From: Lichina pygmaea
Lineage: Eukaryota; Ascomycota; Lichinomycetes; Lichinales; Lichinaceae
Direction: 5' to 3'
Assembly: GCA_963422465.1 (NCBI GenBank)
Contig: OY730174.1
Span: 744,001 to 808,000, forward strand
Length of the DNA stretch: 64,000 bases
Under the pieces are notes generated by a model that was given only the letters and a program-made list of their open reading frames with translations, was not told where the DNA came from and made no database searches. Position numbers and translations under genes: made by a program. Numbering within the stretch: the stretch's first letter is position 1; each line of letters opens with the position of its first letter. Below are positions 10,422 to 20,396 of the stretch, one piece after another.

Positions 10422-11166
10422 TCGAACGCTGCCACGCAAGGGGCGAGGTCAGTCTTTTGGATAATTAGTAGTATCAGAGCATCTCCTTGTGCTAGTCGAA
10501 GAAACCCCACCGCGAAGGTGCGAGAAATAGAGAATACGAAGCTGTCCATGCAAAGCTTTGGTTCTTAGCCATGATGACGTCAGCTTTCGTCTCCTGCCGG
10601 GTAGAAGGTGTGATGCTTCAAAGCCCAATCGATCCAAGAGTGTCTCCAGCCACGTCGAACAAGACAAGCCTTGGCTGCGGTCGACCGATCTCGTGTGGGC
10701 AACGACAGGATTCAGCGGGGGCCCTGGACGCTGCCTAGAACAAGGAAACTGGACGTTGCAAGCCTTCTTCCAACGAAGCATTTTATACGGTACGGTAGAG
10801 CAAAGTAAGCCCAGCCCTCTGGCCTTGACCACGAGTTGCATGCAAGGCCAGCGTATGGGTGCATAGTTCCTTTCTTTGCTCCAACAGTTCGATGAGCCTA
10901 GCCAAGTCACGCCGCGCCGATAACCCGCAAGAGCACCAACAAGACTCCCTCGTAACCATGCTTCGTGGCTATGCCGTCGCCGTCGTCGTCGCCATCGCCG
11001 CCATCGCCGTCGTACCTCGCCCAGACGAGGAACCCGTAGTAGGAGAACAACAACACCCCCCCCCCCCCCCCCCCAATTCCAACGTACTGTAGCTATGCAA
11101 ACCCAACAGAAGAAACCCAGGCTACAAGAACCTACGTCCCCATCGAACCGCAGTCGATCCTCTCGG
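10422..11166. other. Intergenic region with poly-C tract
   Basis: No supported gene. A minus-strand open frame spans it, but its translation is compositionally random. A 19-base C run (11056-11074) follows a GCC/GTC trinucleotide-rich stretch (10970-11005). The right part is probably the Cut12-like 3' UTR. Confidence 0.5.
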
Positions 11167-11360
11167 TCACCGAGCCGCGTGGCCTCTGCTCGCAACCCGC
11201 TTCTGTTCGAGCCGCGCTTTCGCGGCGGCTAACCGCTCCGGAGGAAGCGTCACGCGCGGGCGAGCGTCCGGGGGCTGGTGCTGGTGCTGGTGATGTTGCT
11301 GGTGTTGCCGGTGTTGCCGGTGTTGCTGTTGCTGATGTTGCTGTTGCTTATGTTGCTGTT

Positions 11361-11415
<55 letters not shown>

Positions 11416-13040
11416 GCGGCTGATGCTCTGTCGGATGGCTGTGGCTCGGAGGTGGGTAGGCATGTCCAGCGGGGCCTGCGCCGCGTCACGGGCGTACTCC
11501 GGCGGAGGTTTCGCGCGCAGCGGCGATTTTAGCACATGATGAGCACCGGACAGGATGTCCGTTGGCGGCGCGCCTCGGGCTTTGTCGATCAGGTGCGGAT
11601 CGGGTGCCGGGTGCAGCAGGTAGACGGACGCCTCGGACGACTGGAACTCTAGCATCTCCGAACCGTCCTGGCGGCGCTGTTTCGTGTCTTCGGCCGTCTT
11701 CTGGGAGAAGCCGGCCGTGCCCCGCGAGCTGGACACCCGCGCCGGAATCTTGTCGTAGATGCTGTTCGGGTCGCGGTCGATCAGAGGCGTGCTCGTCGTG
11801 GTTCCGAGGTTCGGACGGGGGCTGGGCTTGGCGTTAGGGTGGCTCGCTGGCATGTCGCTCTGGTGCTCTTGGGACATATGTTGTGACGATGCCTGGACAG
11901 ACGTCTGCCGCACCGTCCGTTCTAGCGCTCGGCTCCTCAGAATCTCGTTCTCCGCTCGCAACTTGGCAATCTCTTCCTTTGCCTGGTGGAGCTCCTTGAC
12001 GGTCTCGTGGTGGTCATCCGCCGAGGATGGCGTCTGCCAGGGTGCAGCGTTGGCCCTCTGGCTCTCCAACCCTCGAATGCGGTCGTTCGCTTCCCGCAAC
12101 CGTAGCTCGAGCGCAATCGCCTCTGCTTCCTTCTTCCGAGCGTATTGCTTCGCCATGTGTTTGTACTTCAGCAGCTTGCGAACCGCATGCACGACTCGTC
12201 CGTGGTAGCTCTCGAGCTCGAGCTTCCAGAAGCATTCCTCACATGTGGCTGCCGGGTCGGAAGGGTAGTTTGGCTGTAGGTGAGACTGAGGGGTGTCTAA
12301 GCGGGGCTCTGACACGATTTCATCGGATCAGCTGGCTGCGACTGTCAGGCTGCTCACGATGGCTCTTACCCGTTGCTGAAGCCCGTCCCGAAAGGCTCGC
12401 ATTCGATTCATTCGCCCCGCTGGATCGCGATTCGTATAGAGCTCGTGTCAGAGACGTCATGGTGCGCTCCCCGGACGAGGCACCTTCTCCGTCCATCAAT
12501 GCCCCTGATGGATTGCCAGCGTGAAGCCCACCCTGTCTCCTGTCCGTGAGCCCTCCTGATTCCTCCTCGTGTCTATCCAGAGTCGGTTCGAAAGAAACCG
12601 TCTTTCGACGACTGGGCCCGGTCCCTGGCGTCAACAAGATCCCGGGGGGCTTGGTCGGAGAAGCAGGGCCTCCTCGATCATGCGTGCTTGGCCTTTGTAG
12701 AATCGGATGCCCGTTGCGGTCTGTTCCAGTATCCATCCCGAGAGACCCGCCGGCATCGACGTGGCGGCCTTTCATCCCAGTGTCGGCGGTTTTCACTGGA
12801 CCGGGATCGCGAGTCTCCGTGGGTGTACCGAATATGGCATTTCTGAAGGCGCGGACTGCAAACACCGGGGCGGGAGTGATTGGTGTCTCTTCAAACACCG
12901 CTGCGTCATGCTCGTCTACACAATGTCAGTCGATGGACGCGTGACCACGACGGCGTGGCAGACAGACCTTGGCCATCCCCCAACTGATTCGGAGCTCGGA
13001 AGTCCGCGGGCTTTGAAGCTCCAGTCAACCACTCGAGCAT
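11167..13040 (-). CDS. cut12: Cut12-like spindle pole body-associated protein
   Basis: Cut12 family proteins sit at the spindle pole body and help it insert and mature at mitotic entry. Three exons: 12968-13040, 12370-12915 and 11167-12308 (minus strand), 586 aa. Exon 1 encodes MLEWLTGASKPADF, like the MFSWLTG start of the family. Exon 2 carries ETPITPAPVFAVRAFRNAIF and ILLTPGTGPSRRKTVSFEP, the conserved N-terminal block. Exon 3 has a coiled coil (about residues 220-320) beginning WKLELESYH, with KLLKYKHMAKQYARKKEAEA. Near the C-terminus is a polyglutamine tract of about 18 Q followed by Q/H repeats, encoded by CAG/CAA repeats at about 11280-11420. Introns are 52 and 61 nt. The acceptor of intron 2 (GTGTCAG) was chosen because it restores frame. 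Confidence 0.85.
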
Positions 13041-14144
13041 GATGACATTTGACAATGATGAGTGTGCAAGCGTGTTGTTGAATTGCAATACGCAGTAGCA
13101 ATTATTGAGCTCTGACGACAGCGGCTTGCCGTTGCGAGAACGCCGCAGCTGTACGTATGTACGAGTACACGCTAACCCGATGTTTGTTTACATTCCGATC
13201 CTCAGCCCTACCCCCACTGATTGAGGCTGACTTCCACGGCTTCACTAACCCGATATAGTTAGCTCTCGGCTCCGCGAAACGGCCCACAATCGCACCGAGG
13301 GATGAGGTACTACGTAGCACGTACGTACAGTATATAGATTACGTAATCTTGTTGCTTAGTCAGGCTGCTTGGTCATGTTGATAAGTCGCAGCTTTCAGGT
13401 GACCCCGAGGTAATTACCAGTACGTATCGTAGGAGCTCGCCCATCGACTCTGTTCGCCCATACTCGTACAGGGTCGTTGAGAGTCGCGGGAGAGGACCTT
13501 CGTAGCTCGGAGCACTCACTCGTACGATACGTACAGTACTATAACAGAGCCACAGTAGCTCCTCCTTATTTATCCACCCCCGGATGAGTGTCGCAGGACC
13601 ATTATGCCGGTACGAGGTCGGTCGGCAAAAATCTCAAACTGCTGGACAAGGCCAGTGTCTAGCGCTGGTAGACCTTTTGCTTTACTACTGCAAGATACCG
13701 TGGGTGCCACAAAAGAAAACAGCACCAGCCAAAGTAAGCGCTGGTCCAGTATCGTATATCTGCAACGTCGTGCCGCAAGCTACGAGTAATTGATTAGCAC
13801 GCTCCCCCCGGAAAGGGTGCTAGTGCAGCTAACGGGTGGTAAGCCGTTTCTCCCATAGAGCTATCGGCTCCTCGAAGCCGTTTGATACGAAGCTCTGTAG
13901 ACACGCAGATGTGGACGTATTAGCAATCTCTTGTTGTCGTTGAATCTTGAGCATTACGATTACTCGTACGGAGCGTACAGTACATACGTCCCATAGGGTC
14001 ATGTCCGAGCCAAGCGCCATTGAGCCCTATAAGATGTCAGATGGACTCCTCTGGTCGCGGAAAGCTGGTGCTTTCGCCGCCCATCCTCCGTCACTCAAGG
14101 AGCAAAGTGCATCGTCTCGCTCGCCTTCTTCTTCCCCACTCAGG
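13041..14144. other. 1.1-kb intergenic region, GTAC-rich
   Basis: Holds the promoters of the divergent Cut12-like and orphan membrane-protein genes. It has clusters of GTAC/CGTACG words (13140-13170, 13305-13340, 13420-13550, 13960-13990) but no coding evidence. Short open frames at 13584-13793 have no family resemblance. Confidence 0.5.
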
Positions 14145-15118
14145 ATGCGCCTCGCAAAGATACTCGTCATCCCGTCGCTTTGGGCTTCCTTTGTCCAAGC
14201 TCGTCCAAGCCCTCAAGCTCCGTCGCAACAGAAAACCCCGACGGCAGATGGATCGAACCAGCCGCAGAGTATCGGTCTGTTCTCGCCCGACAGCCTGTAC
14301 AGACTGGTGGCCGGTGGTGTCCTCGTCATCCTTGGGGGGATGGGCGGCTCGATCTATATCTTGAACGGGAAGATCGGTGAACTGCGCAAAGATGTCAATG
14401 GAGTTACGGACAAAACAAACAATGCCGTTCGCCAATTCGAGGAGCTCAATTCAAAGCATGAAACAAGGCGACAGGCTGATATCGGCCGTCACAAGAAGCT
14501 TGCAACCGACACAAATCGGAGGCTTACCTCACTCGAGAATTCCATCAGTCAGAGACTTAAGCCAGTTGACATGCATCAATTTCTCCTTGATTGGACGGCG
14601 GCGGAAGAGTGCATCTACACAAAACTTGGCCTTTTTGAGAAGGTATGGTCCTATCCGACAGCCTTTTCCCCAACAAAAACTTCTCCCTTTCCGCATGACT
14701 CGGGTGAATTGCTCTGGCGCATCATACCGCAGAAGAGACTGCACTGACTATCTCGATCCGACTGTTTGTACAGGAGAGTCAAAAGGCCCAGGTTTCCGGC
14801 GCAGACTTGACGTGGGCCGCTCGACAGTGCGGCCTGACCATCGAATTTCTGGACGAACAGGCACTCGTCGATGTCGAGGTCCGATCGGGCATGGTGCCGA
14901 TGACCGTACCACTGCCGCCGCTCCCCCGTGAACTTCTCGAAAAAGAAACCGAGGACCAAAGGCAACGACCATCAGAGTTTTCCGTTGGTGACATATGGAA
15001 TAACGTCAAATCCAATGCCATGAGGTCGTTCAGGGGTGGAAAAGGCCAGCGGAGCGCCTCCGGGTTTTTCTCCGGGGGTGGGACTGGTTTGTTCAGAAAG
15101 CCGCTCGGCATCCGCTGA
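14145..15118 (+). CDS. Orphan membrane-anchored coiled-coil protein
   Basis: Not recognised as a named family. Exons 14145-14642 and 14774-15118 (131-nt intron, GTATGG...TACAG), 280 aa. The start at 14145 is preferred because MRLAKILVIPSLWASFVQA is a good signal peptide. An in-frame upstream ATG would bury it. A Pro/Gln-rich linker follows, then one transmembrane helix (YRLVAGGVLVILGGMGGSIY, about residues 48-67). A hydrophilic coiled coil (GKIGELRKDVNGVTDKTNNA..., about 70-135) comes next and then a conserved-looking globular part. The tail is Gly/Arg-rich. The layout suggests a type I membrane protein with a cytosolic or luminal coiled coil. Function is unknown. Confidence 0.7.
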
Positions 15119-15512
15119 GCCTGACATGTACCCGCACACGAGTCTATTCAAACAGCAACTTCAAGACTGAATTTATGTGGCCAAGTCTTGAGAAAGCCAT
15201 CACACTTTGTATACTAAACTTCTATTACTCAATATCTTTTCCCTGTATACTATTCTATCATATATCCAAGCTTGAGACTATTCTGACAAGAATCCATGGA
15301 GTTATTCAATTTTCTGTCAAGAGGGTGCTTGGTCCAGCACTTCGACCTCACAGTATCGTACCTCAAGGGATTAGTCATCAATCAGCCTTACAGCCACTCA
15401 TCGAAGACCTCGGCGTGCTGTGCGTGCCCAGACATCTGTCAAGAAATAAGATGGCCCAGCATCACTCGAATGCTGCTCTTTCAACACCTCTGGACCAGGA
15501 CATCACATCATC
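15119..15512. other. Intergenic region upstream of the APH-like gene
   Basis: 394 bp, AT-richer than the flanking genes (for example around 15170-15260). It is presumed 3' UTR of the membrane protein plus the APH-like promoter. No further feature seen. Confidence 0.4.
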
Positions 15513-16376
15513 ATGCCTTCACGAGACCATCCTACAGATGTCAAGGAAAGGGATCCCCCGTCGATGAGATCGGTAGATTCCAAGCCTATAAAAGCTACGT
15601 GGGCTCGCCGCTTTCTCACACTCGCCACCATCGCACTCTTCCGACACTTCGGCCGGCGCAAAGGAAGAGTGCTTGTGTTGTCCCGGTTTTTCTGTGTTAA
15701 ATATGGAGAGTGGATCGACCTTTCAGAAGCGGCAGCGATGCACATCATCGCCCAGAAGACCTCGATTCCAGTCCCGAAGGTCTATTGTGCCTTCATCCAC
15801 AAGAACTGCACCTACATAGTGATGGAGCATATTGATGGTGATATGCTCGCAAGGGGATGGGGGTTGCGAGGCGACGAATCCAAGGCCAAGATTCTTTCGC
15901 AGCTGAAAGATTACATCCGCGAGATGCGACGCATCCCGCCTCCAGGACCCTGGGTTTCGAATGTCGACGGTGGATCTCTGCTTGATCCTCGTATATCAGT
16001 TGACACCTGGCGATTTGGCCCGTTCACAACCATTCAATCATTCCATGAGTTCTTACATAATGGCTTGCGGCCCGCTCCCACGATGCCCGAAGCAGTCAAC
16101 AAACTCATCGCTCAGCACGACAGGCCTTGGCCGCCGCCCACGTTCACTCACGGCGATTTAAGCAGTCTCAATATTCTTGCCAAAGGAGACAAGGTCGTCG
16201 GTATTGTAGACTGGGAGTCTGCCGGCTGGTTCCCATCCTATTGGGAGTACACTACCGCCTGCCAGGTGAACCCGCAAAACTCGTTCTGGAGAGAGGAGAT
16301 TGAGAAGTTTCTCGACCCATTACCGGCCGAGCTCGAGATAGAGGCTACCCGACAGAAATATTTTGGCGAGTTCTAA
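15513..16376 (+). CDS. Aminoglycoside-phosphotransferase-fold small-molecule kinase
   Basis: Single-exon, 287 aa, APH/choline-kinase-like family, which is greatly expanded in filamentous fungi. Visible hallmarks are IVMEHIDGDML in the hinge region (about 104-114) and the catalytic loop HGDLSSLNIL (about 213-222; Asp215 base, Asn220 metal ligand). The metal-binding IVDWESAGWFP (Asp233) and a C-terminal WEYTTACQV segment follow. The N-lobe is short and lacks an obvious nucleotide-binding lysine motif, which is common in this fungal group. The substrate cannot be told from sequence, and resistance to aminoglycosides should not be assumed. It is convergent with the DUF6914-like gene, with only 46 bp between stop codons. 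Confidence 0.88.
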   Translation: MPSRDHPTDVKERDPPSMRSVDSKPIKATWARRFLTLATIALFRHFGRRKGRVLVLSRFFCVKYGEWIDLSEAAAMHIIAQKTSIPVPKVYCAFIHKNCTYIVMEHIDGDMLARGWGLRGDESKAKILSQLKDYIREMRRIPPPGPWVSNVDGGSLLDPRISVDTWRFGPFTTIQSFHEFLHNGLRPAPTMPEAVNKLIAQHDRPWPPPTFTHGDLSSLNILAKGDKVVGIVDWESAGWFPSYWEYTTACQVNPQNSFWREEIEKFLDPLPAELEIEATRQKYFGEF

Positions 16377-16422
16377 TATATCTATCTTCAAGGTCGCCAT
16401 CAACTGTGCGACCTACCATCAC

Positions 16423-16927
16423 TCACGCTATCATTTCCTTCCTCTCCAGCAGATCGTACGTCGGAACTTTGGATGAGTCATACGTGCCCTTCCCATCAAA
16501 CCGGTGCTCGTCCCTCTTTTTCTGGCAGTAGATCATTGCCTGATCGCGCACCTGCTGCCATTCAAGGATGCTCGTGCCCATCGCTTTGGCATCGGCTTTG
16601 AGTCGTTGCAGCACCTCCGAAACCCAACTGACACAGTTCCAGCCAGCTTGATCGTGCCTGATCGGGGTGTTGCGAATTATGTTGACCAGCCGTTCTTTGT
16701 CTTCCACCTTGCCGATCAAGATGCGAACAAGAATCATCCTTGATGGCATGAGCGTAATTCGTCGTTCCCCGAGCTCCCATTTCTCCCCGACTGTGGTCAT
16801 CTGCTGCTGGGCATGATATCGCATGCCAAAATCTTGTTCGTGTTCCACCTTGGGTCCCACTATGATGGCCCAGTGATAACTAGTCATCGGGTTGAATCCA
16901 CACAGTGCTCATATGAAGACAGGGGGA

Positions 16928-16960
<33 letters not shown>

Positions 16961-17075
16961 GAGGGGAGGGAGGGGCGGCTGAGATCTCTCCATACGTGTC
17001 TTCTTTCCCCGGCATGGTAGGGCTACCACCTCGAGCGTAAAGTGCTACGTAGACACGTTCTTTGTTCGGCGCCAT
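16423..17075 (-). CDS. DUF6914-like protein
   Basis: Two exons, 16996-17075 and 16423-16879 (minus), 178 aa. It begins MAPNKERVYVALYARGGSP and continues after the intron with YHWAIIVGPK. Further on it has GMRYHA, ILVRILIGKVEDKERL, IRHDQAGWNCVSWV and the end DGKGTYDSSKVPTYDL. This pattern (HWA..VGPK, a WNCVSWV cysteine motif, FDGKG...VPTYDL) is that of a small fungal family of unknown function often annotated DUF6914. The His and Cys near the expected positions raise the possibility of a papain-like/NlpC-type fold, but that is speculation. The 116-nt intron contains a run of about 30 Gs (16930-16959) plus G-rich flanks. Confidence 0.82.
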
Positions 17076-18403
17076 CGAGCAATGCCTGGGAGGCTGAAGA
17101 GTACCCTGAGACGTGATTCTGTTTTCTGAGTTGCGATGAGCTGAGCCAGCCAGATGGAAATATGTGTGCCTTCTGACCATTGAACAGGGTTGACTTGCTG
17201 GAGAAAGGGCGAATTAGTAATTGTCGTTAGTGTAGGGATTTCCTCCACGGGAAGGTTCCAACTGGGGAACGGAGAAGACAAGATAGAGTGGATAGCAAGT
17301 AGTTATCATTCAGGCAGAGCTACTTCAATTATAACAAAGGTCTCAACGATTCTCTACGTGCTGCTCAATTCACTGATGTTGACGCTGATAGAGCTGTTAT
17401 CACGTGTCAGTCCTTCCAGCTGGTTCCAGCAGCTGGGTGCCCAGCATCCTCAGCTTGACCAACCCCCTACGGTACATAACACACCTCGAGTGTTGCAATT
17501 TACCCCAGATATGAGACATAACGAAGAAGCGGAATACTTTCAGAGTAAAGAAAGACAATCCAAAGAAGGGAAAGCTACAAGGCAAGCGGAAGACCGTGAA
17601 CAAGCAACATGCACTATCCAAGAACGAGCGTCCCAACCAAAAAGAGGCAAGCTCTGACAAGGAGTCGAACAAGGCCAATAACACACCGGAGAATCAGTGG
17701 CGACATGGAACCAGCATCTTGTTTACCCCAAATCAACACTTGCTGTTGGTTGGTGAAGGTCAGTGGGTCGGTCAATTACCCTCTGCTACACCAGCTCAAT
17801 ACTGTCACTGGCACAATTACTATGGCAACGGCCTATCGAGAAGGGGAGAAGTCTGCTCCATTGAGGCCCTCGCGGGCTCGGGGCTATATGGCCCCGCCTG
17901 ACTAAGCTATCTCGACTGACTACCGTAAGTTAGCTGTCGACCTGGGGGGTGGGACCTGGGGGGTGAGAGAGACCTGTTGATGATGCACTATAAATCAGTA
18001 TCTTTCATAACGAGTAAAAGTCACAACCACACGCACATGGGCTGTGAAGCAGGTGTCTGGCAGCATGATTCATCAGCATTGGAATGAATTGGTCAGCAGA
18101 TACCAAGTCTGAAGACTGAGTGCAGACCATGCCATCATCATTCTCCTCCATCTCTCAAGAACACCTGATGGGTGCAATGAGCCTGCCGTGAGGGCTGTAG
18201 TCAGACAAGTGAAAGGGAACGATACGCTCTCGATCAAGTACGATAAACGTCGGTCTCTAGAAGGAACCTATATCAACGTGGGTAAAGCTACTGTACCTGG
18301 AACCCGACGCCGGCGTTCGTTATCCCCAAGACGCGCAATACAGTACCCTCTTCGACGTTCCAAGACAAAAAAAAAAATTTTATAAGCAGACATTTAGCAG
18401 GCT
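17076..18403. other. 1.3-kb intergenic region, no supported gene
   Basis: Open frames at 17190-17657 and 17596-17905 are uninterrupted for 100-155 codons but show no family resemblance. The second contains a GC-rich inverted stretch (GGCTCGGGGCTATATGGCCCC, about 17877-17897). It is possibly transposon-derived debris. Most likely it holds the 5' flank of the DUF6914-like gene and the 3' UTR of the questin-oxidase-like gene. Confidence 0.4.
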
Positions 18404-20042
18404 TCATTTCCCTGGTCTGTCCGGGAACTTCTTCCAGGCTTCGTCGAAACCTGCAGAACGAACCCAGCGATCTTCATCTTTTTGTTCGACGGAGTCGACA
18501 ACTGCATCCTCAGTGGATGGGACCGTCAGTCATGGGAAGCCCAGACAGAAGGCAAGAAAGAAAGAAACGGCAATTTTGGCGGATCGAGTTGCGCCACTCA
18601 CCCATGTGTCCTATCTGCAGCCACATGCCATCCTTGACTGGAAATTCTTCACGGTCGTTGTATGACGCACAAACGTCCTCGCCGTGCGCCAAGGCTCTGA
18701 TGAGCTTGACCGCGTGCCCATCGTCCTCGCACCGACCCGCGCGGTCGAAGATGTTGCCCCAGGGATCGCCTCCGGCAGGTGAGGGTGTTTTCGGTCGATA
18801 GTTGTGGATCTCATCCATTAGGGGCGTCTGAGGGTGGCGAGATGAGTACATGGCGAGATCGAGCCGGCCCTTCCATTCCAGCAAACGGATCTTGTCGCCT
18901 TCCCCGAGCCACGGCTGGGCAAGGAAAGTCGAGAAGAATATGGAACAGTTCACGCAGTGCATGAAGTAGAAGTCGAACTTGATGACCTTGGGCGGATGCT
19001 GCGCGCCTGCGGTGAAATAGACTAGCGACGAGAAGGACATGTTAGGATGAACAAAGGGTGTGCATGAGCCTGAAAGATTGACGTACCGGCCGCGTTGATC
19101 ATCTCCGCATGTTTCCGCTCGAGCTCATTGGGAGAGACAGTCCATTGGCTTGCTAGGTCGATCATCTCGTCCGGTGCCCTCTTGAGGATACCATCACGGA
19201 TCTTGTTCCCGTCCTCCCAGTGGGCAGCGTTTTTAAGCTTCGAGTCGGCCTTGATCTCCCCAAGCAGTCGCACAAAGGTCTTGCCTTGAGATGGATCTTT
19301 TTCCTTGGCGGCCTTCTCTACTGCAGAGAAGAACGGTGCAAGCCAGTTGTCATGAATAGCTGCTTGAGCCAAGGCCTCCGCTATGATAGCAGGTTGCTCG
19401 AATTCGATCCCAAAGCCCAAGTGGATAAGAGGATGGAAGAAGCCTATTCCGAACATATCAGACCAACAAGAAGATTGATATATCGGGAGAGGTTGATGTA
19501 GCGATAGTGGTGGAGCCGAGGGTCACCAACCCATGAACATCCTGACCAGCATATCCTCGGCCCGCTCGTCTCGTTGGAAGAGGTACCCATTCAGTACAGC
19601 CTGCCAGCCCTTCTCGTCAATCTCGCGCTGGAAAAAGACCAGGAAATCTCGATATCGCTCTTGCCGGCCAAGGGCATCTTTGAACGACGCCGGGTCAGTA
19701 AGGTCTGTAAGGGGGGGCTCATCAGGCCCCTGCAAAGGTCGCTGATAGCTCTTGTTGATCTCGTACTGGCGGTCGATGACGAGAGGGGACGACGCGAGCG
19801 AGTAGAGCGAGAGGAGATGATGGACGATATGATTCTACGGCGCTGGTCAGCATTGCACGCTAGAGCCCACGTTAATGTCGTCAACTTGCGTGGAATCCCT
19901 CTTTATTGAAGTAGATGTGATGGCGGTCGTGGTTCTCCTGGAGCAACTTCGACGTTTGCTTCGCGATCTCGGTCGTTCCACCGGGACATTTCAAGACGCC
20001 GCGGTGCGCAAGGGACAACTCGATCTTCGACGAGGTTGCCAT
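18404..20042 (-). CDS. Questin-oxidase-like protein (DUF4243)
   Basis: Family of fungal oxygenases named for the Baeyer-Villiger ring-opening of anthraquinones (questin oxidase) and for AflY of aflatoxin synthesis. Five exons on the minus strand: 19890-20042, 19531-19834, 19087-19443, 18602-19021 and 18404-18501, 443 aa, all phases consistent. Conserved blocks in order are FNKEGFH-NHIVHHLLSLYSL, FMGFFHPLIHLGFGIEFEQP, VYFTAGAQHPPKVIKFDFYF, MHCVNCSIFFSTFL, and the end RWVRSAGFDEAWKKFPDRP. Intron 1 uses a GC donor (GCAAGT). No polyketide synthase or other biosynthetic gene lies beside it in this window, so membership of a metabolite cluster is not supported. It is divergent from RIB1. Confidence 0.9.
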
Positions 20043-20396
20043 GGTCCGTTGCAAGGCTGCAGGACGGCGCCGTGACAGCAAGACAGAGGATGACGAAAAT
20101 GAAACAGTGAGCAGCCTCAGCCGCCAACTAGAACTTCGTAGATGCTCAATGATTTCGGCGTCGATGCTTCGACGTCATCGACTGGGCCCACGATGACGAT
20201 GGGAATGCAATTGATTACCAATGCATACGTATGTTTACCCTCGTACTCGAAGGGCTTACATGCTCTTGCACCGCAAGATGCCATGCCCACCTACGAACGC
20301 ATTGCAGTGGCTCGTCTTCGAAATCCAGACCTCGAATGACTTGGACTATCCCCCGACGCTCTACGAGTAGTTACTGGCAGAGCTGATTACTTGAAA
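20043..20396. promoter_or_regulatory. Shared upstream region of the questin-oxidase-like gene and RIB1
   Basis: 354 bp between divergent start codons. It contains a CGACGTCATCG palindromic CRE-like word (about 20165-20180) and CACGTGAC just inside the RIB1 frame. No experimentally defined site can be assigned. Confidence 0.35.

Noticed and set aside
10449-11195. 248-codon minus-strand open frame
   Set aside because: Translation is random in composition with Gly/Arg runs from the poly-C and trinucleotide tracts, and it overlaps the Cut12-like 3' end.
15513-16887. Antibiotic-resistance or toxin-antitoxin reading of the APH-like and DUF6914-like pair
   Set aside because: APH-fold kinases are abundant housekeeping-type proteins in filamentous fungi. 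The two genes are convergent, not co-transcribed, so no system is implied.
17190-17905. Possible gene with frames of 155 and about 100 codons
   Set aside because: No family resemblance, no consistent splice model, composition unlike neighbouring exons.
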